Notes under the pieces: generated by a model
Told to the model about the DNA's origin: nothing
The model's database searches: none
The model's input: the letters and a program-made list of their open reading frames with translations, nothing else
Source: Impatiens glandulifera
Lineage: Eukaryota; Streptophyta; Magnoliopsida; Ericales; Balsaminaceae
Direction of reading: 5' to 3'
DNA length: 64,000 bases
Assembly (NCBI RefSeq): GCF_907164915.1
Contig: NC_061869.1
Span: 38,254,840-38,318,839, forward strand
Shown here: positions 56,677-64,000 of the stretch, piece by piece
Numbering within the stretch: the first letter of the stretch is position 1
Layout of the letters: each line of letters starts with the position of its first letter
Translations under genes and position numbers: made by a program

Positions 56677-58200
56677 ATGTCTAACAACAACAAGGCTCCA
56701 ATACTTGAAAGTGAAGACTTCATCGACGGGAAGCTACGAATGCAAGTGCACCTAGCCACAATAGACTATGACATGATGTATGTTATCTCTAATGGTCCAA
56801 TAGAGATTGACAAGGAAAGAAGCGATGGAAAAATGAGGATAGAATAAGGAACAATCTTGACAACCTTGCTAGAAATGTGATCTACACCACATTGGAAAAA
56901 AACACGTTCGCAAAAATTAGGCGATTCTCTAATGCAAAAGAAGTATGGGAGACAATCATCCAGCTCCACGAAGGAAACAAGTGAACCAAGGAAAACAAAA
57001 TCATGGTGGCCACTCAAAAATTCGAAAAGATTAAGATGCGTCCTAGAGAAACCATGAAAAAATTTGGTGATCGTTTCACAATCAATGTGAATGAACTCTC
57101 ACTTCTTGGAAAGAACTACGACAACAAAGAGACAATTGTGAAAGCGCTAAGAGCTCTTCCAAGAGCTTGGGATGTCAAAACTATGGTTATGAGGGAATCA
57201 AGGAGTCTTCATAAGATGCGGCTGCATGACGTCTTTGAAAATTTGAATGCCTGTGAATTTGAGATGAGCTCTTGTGTCCTCTGTGAATTTAGTATTGACG
57301 CAATAGCCATACTTTCCAAGAAGTTTGGAAAAAATCATGAAGAAGAATCAACCCAACAACTCCTACAACTACAACTATTTAAATGGTAACAAAGCTAATG
57401 TTCGTTGTTTTAATTGTGATTTCTTAGGTCACTACAAGTCGGAGTGCCAGAAACCAAGAAGAGATGACAGAAAGCCGATCGATCAGAAACTAAGGGAAGA
57501 CTATCAATTATCCAAACACAATAAGGAGGTCCAAAAAGCCTTGCTAGCTGATGATGGTGGAATTAAATGGGCTGAAAGCGATTGAGACAGTGACAATGAA
57601 GAAGTCAGATGTCTCATGGAAAACGAGGAAGAGGTAATCAACTTTGCTTCTAAGGAATTCACCCGAGAAGATCTGATTCTATACTCAATGACATGGTCAT
57701 TGAGTACAAGAATTTATCTAATCTCGTATAAACTCATCCAGATAACCAAACTGGTAGAACAATTGAACTATCTTCTAAGAATGAGAAGTTGAAGGAGATG
57801 GTTGCTAATTGAGGAATACGAAAGAACATAATATGTGATTGTTTCAGGGATAAAATCTGGAGATGTTGTAAGCTAGATGACAAGTCATCAGAGACCGGCT
57901 AATTGCATGTTCGGTCTAGGCTACAAACACAGCAATCCAGGTACATCACGCAAAGAGTTGAGACCCAAGAATGACAAGTTTCTTCTTATAACCTTTGTCA
58001 AGGGTACATCAACCAACATTGAAGCAAGTCATGATTCATATGAGTCTCGAAATTAAAAAGGAACTAAAACACGTTGAGCCAACTAACCAGTCATGGATGC
58101 TTAGTCCTGAGAGAAGGCAGATGTCAAGCCTAATGCGAGTAGGATTATTAAGACTAACACCGAGAGATACATTAGAATAATCAAGTGTGGATCCCCAAGG
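56677..58200 (+). pseudogene. S6 gag remnant with intact CCHC knuckle
   Basis: The ATG at 56677 begins MSNNNKAPILESEDFIDG, like S1 gag. Frameshifts near 56830 and 57310 and a TGA near 56982 break the UBN2 domain, whose best part is 57003-57300 (WDVKTMVMRES). The zinc knuckle at about 57400 reads CFNCDFLGHYKSEC, keeping all four CCHC ligands; it is the only intact knuckle among the three gag copies. An acidic segment follows with TGA at 57583 and several frame changes. The gene fades out near 58200, before the protease. Confidence 0.85.
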
Positions 58201-58283
58201 AACTAATTAACCGCGGAACCTATTAAATGTGGGTATCAAAAGGTGTAAATAGTTGTATTTTGTAGGGTAAATATACTAAATAC

Positions 58284-58936
58284 TTGGAAGATTCGGAATG
58301 GTACCTAGATAGTGGATGCTCAAGGAACATGACCGGAAATAGGAAGTTGGTAACCGATATTGTGAAAGAATCTGGTTCAAAGATTATTTTCAGTGACAAC
58401 TCTAAGGGTAAGGCTGTGGGCAAGGGTAAGATTATCCATGGTAACCTAACAATAAATAATGTACTACTTGTTGAAAATCTATGTTATAACATTCTTAGCA
58501 TAAGTCAAATGTGTGATATAGGATACACGGTTGAATTTCATAAACAAGCATGTTTAGTTAAGAATCAACAATGATGTACGCTGCTGACAGGGCATAGGGT
58601 AGGAAACATTTATAAAGTAGACTGGAAAAATAAATGTGATAACTATATTTTCATGATTGCTAAAAGCGACCAAAACTAGTTGTGGCATAAAAGGTTAAAT
58701 CATTTAAACTTTAAAACAATAAGTTATATTTGTACTAAGGAGTTAGTTCAAGGTATTCCTAACATTAACTTTTCAAAAGCTAAGGTTTGTTCTGCTTGTC
58801 AAATGGGCAAACAAATCAAATCAATTTTCAAAAGTAAAGGAAATATTCATTCTAACAGATGCTTAGAACTTCTACATATGGATCTTTTCGGTCCAGTTAA
58901 AGTAACCAACTTAGGACAAATGAACTACACTTTAGT
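58284..58936 (+). pseudogene. S6 protease and pre-integrase fragment
   Basis: One frame, with TGA at 58572 and TAG at 58677, carries the protease signature WYLDSGCSRNMTG (His of SRHMT changed to Asn), the ILSISQMCD segment, and then the pre-integrase LWHKRLNHLNFKTIS and VCSACQMGKQIKS through LFGPVKV. Homology ends at MNYTLV near 58936, just before the integrase IDDYSRF motif. It is broken by the LINE-like region. The RT at 63390 may be the far side of the same element. Confidence 0.85.
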
Positions 58937-60180
58937 AGAAACTTTTGAGAGTGTCACTTAATCCTAGATTTCAAAGAAAGAGAGAGAATAACTCTGGAGA
59001 TTTTAGGTTTTCGGCGAAAATTCCGACAGTAAAATCTCTCATCACGAATACACGAATAACACGATCGGCACGAACGACACGATTGGCACGTGTGACACAA
59101 TCGACGCAATTTGCACGGTATCAAGGTCGCGATTCGCTTATTGTGTTCACATTGCTAGGTTCTCAGTGTCGCTTGTCAAACGTGCGCACGATCGGCACAA
59201 TCGACACAATCGACACGAACGATACGGTATCAGTTCTAATTGCTAGTTCGATCATTCATCTACAAAGCTTGGTTGGAAGGTTAGAGTTTCTAGTGTACCC
59301 TATTCTGTAATTGCTCTTTTTGTTGTTTTGTTGCTTTGTTTTATTTTCATTAAAATAGGAAGAAAGAAAAGCAATAAGTATAAGGAAGACAAAGAATTTA
59401 TGATGGAAGGTTTAAAAGAGGTAGCTAAAAATAAAATTGATAGGATTGTTGAAAAAATAATCCAGGAAAATTTCAGTCTCGCTATCAATCTGAGGCCCTG
59501 CCATATACCGCTTAATAACTTTCTGGATTTACCTAAGGCGGATAGCTAGCCCCTCCGGTTGCTAGGCGTAAGGGGAAGAATATCTTTCTTACCTTCCTTC
59601 TGGTATAAGGACAAGTTTGCTTCAGTTAGATGTAGCCACTGGATGTATAACCCTTAGTCATGTAGCTCCTAATTGAATAGTTCTTCTAGACGAGCCAGAT
59701 ATTCAATATCCTGGCTCTTCAAGACCTATCTTACTCAGCTAAAGACAATCCCTTAAACCCTATTCATCTATTACTGAAGATGGAATACTTGATGCTATTG
59801 AAATACTAGTAAAGCAAGAGCTGAATAAACAGCTATTATTAACGTTATACACTACTAATATAGTTTTATAAAGTAAAGGCATAAGAAAAAGACAACAATA
59901 GAACACACAGAGTAAAGATATTGAGAATATGTTCTACCAATGGATGGTTATTACAATATGTCTTATTAGTACTACTATAATAGTAGTAAATACTAATAGT
60001 AGCAGGTAATCCGGTAAGTAATTAATTCTCCTCTGAAGTTGAGGTAAATTCTTAGAAGCTAGAGGTGGTAATATATTCCGTCTATCTAGTTCTGCTAACC
60101 ATCCCTTTATCTTAGTAGCCCCCCTGATTGAGGGATTTCACACCACCAGTAAGGAAAGAAAGCTAAGCCCTGGGAAGTTT
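58937..60180. other. Unassigned DNA at the left of the LINE-like region
   Basis: It contains a G/C-richer short-repeat zone (59040-59230) and a possible membrane-anchored ORF at 59310-59549 (hydrophobic run then K-rich helix). 59480-60180 has a compositional style unlike its neighbours, including GCTAGCCCCTCCGGTTGCTA near 59547. It could be a LINE 5' UTR or organellar DNA; I cannot decide. Confidence 0.4.
59040..59230 (+). repeat. Short repeats of ACGATNGGCACG / ACACGA
   Basis: About a dozen irregular units alternate ACACGA, TCGGCACG and ACGACACG. The zone is richer in G+C than the surroundings. Confidence 0.6.
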
Positions 60181-60249
60181 CCTCCATGGAATGTAGCAAA
60201 GGTAAGGAACCAATTGCTATTAAAAATTCTGAAGAAAATATTGCAGGAA

Positions 60250-61834
60250 AATAGGGGAAGAAAGAAGTAGTTTGGAATGTTGATTATAATGAAAGAGCCA
60301 ACTTGTTTGGTCTTAAAAACTAGATTACCAAACTCCTAATGCATGCTAAGAAGGGAGAAATCACAATCAGTAAAGAGAAAGCTCAAAAAATTACATTCCA
60401 TCTCAATATTCATTATCTCCAAGACTGGAATTTACTGATGAAAATAGACTATTAAAAGATAGTTAAATGGTGAGTTGATGCAATGAAGAAGTTGATGAAG
60501 GCTCCCAAAACTAAGACCTACACTATTAGGAGTAATTCAACATGGAAAGTAAACGACGTATGGAAGAATAAAGCAGAAATGAAATCTAAAGATCATGCCT
60601 ACAAAGGAAAAATCTACTTAGGGGATATCCAAACAAAGGTAGAGGTACTCAACTCTCCTTTTGAATTTAAACTGGCTTCTAAAGTAGAGAAAAAATGTAT
60701 TGAAGACTGGGAGTTTGTGGTGGTTGGAAACTTCATTGGGAAAAACAAAGTATCATTCCCCAACTACCAAAGTGGCTCTAATTAAACAATGGGGAGAAAA
60801 GGGGCTTGAAAAAGTTTCTACAATTATACATGATCTCTACTTCCTACAGTTCTGAAAGGGCTCAAATCTAAAAGAAATTTTAGAGAATGGGCATACTTAC
60901 ATATGATCAAATTGAATGAAACTAGAAAAGTGGTCAGAAGAGATGAATCTACAAAGAAGACCAAAGGAAACTACCCAGATTTGGTTCAAGCTCTAGAACA
61001 TTCCATCCCACATGTACAATGTTGAAGCGATTAGTCAGTTTGCAGGTCCAATTGGGAAACCATTATATATGGCCCCAATAACTGAAGGAGGAGAGCACCT
61101 GTCCTTTTCATGAATTAGCATTGAAGTGCATCCTAGGAGTGTCCAGCCAAAAAAAATTGGCAGTTGTTGAAAAAAAAGTAAAGCGTAATGTCATAGAGAT
61201 CTCTTATGAATAGAAACCAAAAAGGTGTGCTTTTTGTAACACTTTTTTGTACAATAAATGTGGTAAAGCTAAAGAAGAAGAGAAGAAAAGTCAAGAAAAA
61301 GAAAAGAAAAAGAAGGAAACAGGGGAGGCTAAACTCAAAGAACAAACATTTGTAGAAGAAAGAAAGAAGGATTCTGAGAAAAAGGAAAGCAGTGAAAGAA
61401 AGAAGGTAAAGGGAATTAAGGTGAAGAGGAAAAGAAAATTTTCTGTAATGCAAAGGAATAGGACTAAAATGGAAGATGAACCTAAAGTTGTTGTTGAGGA
61501 AACTCAAGATGAAAACACCCAGAATTTCAAAGCTGAAACAGAGAATTCAAAAGCCGATAAAGAAGATTCCAAAACCGATGTGGAGTCTAAAGCTGAAGCT
61601 GAATATAAGGAAGACAATAATACAGAATTTCAAATTGAAGATAACAAAGGTAAAAGGCATGAAATTCTCATAAACAATTTTTTCTATCAAATCAGAACGG
61701 GCACGTACAAAGAGAGAATTCAAAATGAGAAACAACAATACTCATCATCCTCTTCAATACAATCTCCTTTTATCATTAAAGGAAGAGTAATAGGAAGAGG
61801 AAGGGGAAGAAGTCCTCTCAATGAAGATAGATGA
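60250..61834 (+). pseudogene. LINE-like ORF1 (DUF4283-type gag), ORF2 absent
   Basis: The reading shifts frame several times. The conserved parts are a KITFHLNIHYLQDWN-like segment near 60390, EDWEFVVVGNFIGK at about 60700, a KQWGEKGLEKV motif at 60790, EAISQFAGPIGKPLYMAPI near 61035, and a knuckle CAFCNTFLYNKC at 61220 in which the expected His is Tyr. These match the order of DUF4283 plus CCHC in plant L1 ORF1 proteins. The C-terminal 195 codons (61247-61834) form an intact, extremely Lys/Glu-rich tail ending GRGRGRSPLNEDR. No endonuclease or RT follows; about 200 bp later the S7 array begins. Confidence 0.7.
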
Positions 61835-62034
61835 CATGCAAAAATCCTAGGCTATGATGGCTATGTTTGAATGTAGTCTTTTCTGTTTGTAATCTCTGTT
61901 TTTTTAGAATGTATGAGTGCTACTAATCAGTTTTGTTAGGGTATTTTGATTGATATCCTTAATCATAGCTAGGGTTTGTCTAGCTTTAATTTATGACCCT
62001 CCCACTTTTGGGATTTTAATGAAATGGAAACGTA
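61835..62034 (+). other. Possible 3' UTR of the LINE-like element
   Basis: T-rich non-coding DNA ending TTTTAATGAAATGG, similar in style to plant LINE tails, but no poly(A) or target duplication was found. Confidence 0.4.
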
Positions 62035-62525
62035 GTTAGACGTGGTAGTCTAACTCCTTTAGACGAAGTTTAAAAGGAACGTAATTAGACGTGGTAGTCT
62101 AACTCCTTTAAACGAAGTATAAAGGGAAACGTAGTTAGACTAGGTCGTCTAACTCCTTTAGATGTTGTCTAAAGGGATGCGTAGTTAGACGGGGACGTCT
62201 AACTCCTTTAGAAGTTGTCTAAAGGGATGAGTAGTTAGATGAGGTACTCTAACTCCTTTAGACGTTGTCTAAAGGGAAGCGTAGTTAGACGAGGACGTCT
62301 AACTCCTTTAAACGTTGTCTAAAGGGATGCGTAGTTAGACGAGGTCGTCTAACTCCTTTAGAAGTTGTCTAAAGGGAAGCGTAGTTAGACGAGGCCGTCT
62401 AACTCCTTTAGACGATGTCTAAAGGGATGCGTAGTTAGACGAGTACGTCTAACTCCCTTAGACGTTGTCTAAAGGGATGCATAGTTAGACGAGGATGTCT
62501 AACTCCTTTAGAAGAGGTCTAACGG
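62035..62525 (+). repeat. S7 LTR palindromic array, ~48-bp unit, 10 copies
   Basis: Each unit has two palindromes: GTTAGACGAGGTCGTCTAAC (9-bp arms, variable centre) and CCTTTAGAC-GTT-GTCTAAAGG (9-bp arms). The TTAGAC/GTCTAA core equals that in S2 and S3, but flanks and period differ. Confidence 0.9.
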
Positions 62526-63070
62526 AGCACGTTTAATGCTTTGCTTTAGCAGCCGTCTAAAGAAAGCATAAGTCTAACAACGATCAACTAGCTGTCTGCT
62601 ACTCCTGCTCCACTCACTTACGTGCAGTCTGTCAAGCCAGGTAATTGTATCAAATGAATGATTTCCACGTACGTGAATATTTATCCAGCTGTTTGTCCGG
62701 TACAAGACAATTTCAGAGGATATTCGGCGCACTACCAGTTCAGTACGGCCACGATCCATTTTCTCACAGTCTATTGTACTCTGTTACTATGGGCGGCCTT
62801 CCAACAGACACTTGCCACGTGTCCACTAAGAAGATTCGACTGTTGGTGTCCTTCTACTACAAATAGATGCTCAAGGACAACGAATGAAATACTCAGCTAC
62901 CGCATTCACAAGTTATTATTGCTCTTACTAACTTCTTACATTCTTCAAGATATAGGGAGAAAATTAATTATTGTCTAGATGTGAGGATATTGTAAGTTGA
63001 ATAGAGGTTGTTATGTTCAACAGAGAGATTGCTAGTTCCGTAAGTTGTATTCGATTCAAAGTATTTAGTA

Positions 63071-63132
63071 GATATCCTTCTGGTTGTGGAAAAGGGGTGA
63101 CGTAGAAGTTTTTATCTCCGAACATCCAGAAA
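63071..63132 (+). promoter_or_regulatory. Shared LTR block in S7
   Basis: GATATCCTTCTGGTTGTGGA, then AAGGGGTGACGTAGAAG and TCTCCGAACATCCAGAAA. The hairpin before it is weak. Confidence 0.8.
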
Positions 63133-63349
63133 ACTTTCTGTGTTCTTTACTTTCTGCCATTTACATTCAGTTGTTCAAAGCTTTAAATCCGACCAACACT
63201 TCCGCACTTGAATCAGTTTCAAAAGTTTAGAGGATTTGTGAATAATAGAAACAGATACTAATCCCTCACAGGATTATTATTGAAGAATTTATCATTAGTT
63301 GATATTAATAGTCAGACCCCAGTCTCTATTGTTAGCACCAATCCTATCA

Positions 63350-64000
63350 CCTCTACACCTATTAGGACTAGACATCAATTGTTAGAAATATGCAAATTTT
63401 ACTTTCATCTCACAGATTGAACCTAAAAATGTGGATGAAGCATTACTTGATCCTGAATGGATTTTAGAAAAGCAAGAAGAACTAAACCAGTTTGAGAGGA
63501 ATAAAGTATGGCATCAAGTTCCAAAACCAGCTAATCAATCTGTCATTGGAACTAGATGGGTCTTTCGCAATAAACTCAATGAAGACGGTTTGGTTACGAG
63601 GAACAAGTCTAGACAAGTGGCCCAAGACTACAAACAGGAAGAAGGCATTAACATCGACGAGTCTTTTGTTCCTTTTTCCAAACTAGAGGCTATTAGAATC
63701 TTTTTAACATTTGCTGCTTTTAAAAAATTCAAAGTCTTTCAAATGGAGGTTAAGAGTGCTTTACTAAATGGTATAATTAATGACGATGTTTATGCTGAAC
63801 AACCCTCATTTTTAAGAATACTGTATTGATTAGTCATGTTTATAGGCTGGATAAAGAATTTTATGGTTTGAAACAAGCTCATAGAGCTTGGTACAATACT
63901 CTTACAAAGTTTTTGTTTAACCATGATTTTACCATATGATCCGTAGATGAGACACTATTTAAATTTGAGAAAGATAAACATATCTTACTTGTATAAATTT
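63350..64000 (+). pseudogene. Copia reverse transcriptase fragment, open at the right edge
   Basis: After a frameshift near 63395 the frame reads IEPKNVDEALLDPEW, VIGTRWVFRNKLNEDG, KLEAIRIFL and FQMEVKSALLNG, the N-terminal RT of copia Pol. A frameshift near 63815 and a TGA near 63937 follow, then LKQAHRAWYNTL. The catalytic YVDD lies beyond the window. Upstream integrase is missing because the S7 LTR adjoins at 63349. It may belong to S6. Confidence 0.8.

Larger units (their letters stand above)
62035..63349 (+). mobile_element. S7 LTR (5'-truncated)
   Basis: It begins inside a palindromic array and ends CCTATCA at 63349. It has the GGATATTCGGCGCACTACC, GTACGGCCACGATCC and GCCACGTGTCC segments shared with S3, and the shared block. 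It abuts copia pol sequence without a PBS, so it is probably an LTR inserted into older pol. Confidence 0.8.

Overview
The window is repeat-dense plant nuclear DNA, most likely from an angiosperm with an inflated genome. It is AT-rich, and no host gene, tRNA or rRNA is recognisable in 64 kb. Almost everything that can be identified is retrotransposon. Most of it is a Sirevirus-like branch of Ty1/copia, recognised by a primer-binding site matching initiator tRNA-Met, a UBN2-type gag with a CCHC knuckle, DSGCSRHMT-type protease, a third ORF after pol, and duplicated polypurine tracts before the 3' LTR. These elements are called S0-S7 below. Older Ty3/gypsy material of Tat/Athila type is called G1 and G2. 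One tRNA-derived SINE and one LINE-like ORF1 are also present. Nearly all genes are decayed by stops, frameshifts and truncation.

Layout: 1-2608 is the 3' end of S0 (third ORF, two polypurine tracts, 3' LTR). 2609-5005 holds short tandem repeats and AT-rich DNA. 5088-6393 is an LTR fragment of S2 on the minus strand with a long array of palindromic units. About 6985-31576 is read as one gypsy element, G1, on the minus strand: its 3' LTR (A) is split by the complete 12-kb S1 (8741-20780), its 3' UTR carries tandem arrays (22257-26300), its integrase remnant is at 26300-27075, and its 5' LTR (B) is split by a solo LTR (29928-31142). 31577-38452 holds a SINE, the left arm of a large inverted duplication, a third related LTR (C) and two satellite-like arrays. 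38453-42405 is S3 (LTR, PBS, gag), cut off by the inverted right arm (42406-45942). 45943-52515 is S4 on the minus strand (3' LTR, third ORF, pol). 54035-54993 is an S5 LTR fragment. 54994-58936 is S6 (LTR, gag, protease, start of integrase). 58937-62034 is a LINE-like region. 62035-63349 is an S7 LTR, followed by a copia reverse transcriptase fragment to the right edge.

The main points of interest are the following. Three LTRs carry chains of TTAGAC...GTCTAA palindromes whose outer bases differ between arrays and alternate within an array, yet stay self-complementary. A block of about 40 bp is shared by nine otherwise diverged LTRs. A conserved palindrome lies between the CCAAT and TATA boxes, and stem-loops abut each polypurine tract of S0 and S1. 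The third-ORF gene occurs three times in tandem within S1, each copy behind a TATA box and a pyrimidine-rich leader. A gag fragment lies inverted inside S1 pol. The two G1 LTRs supply each other's empty sites, so target-site duplications can be read for both nested insertions.
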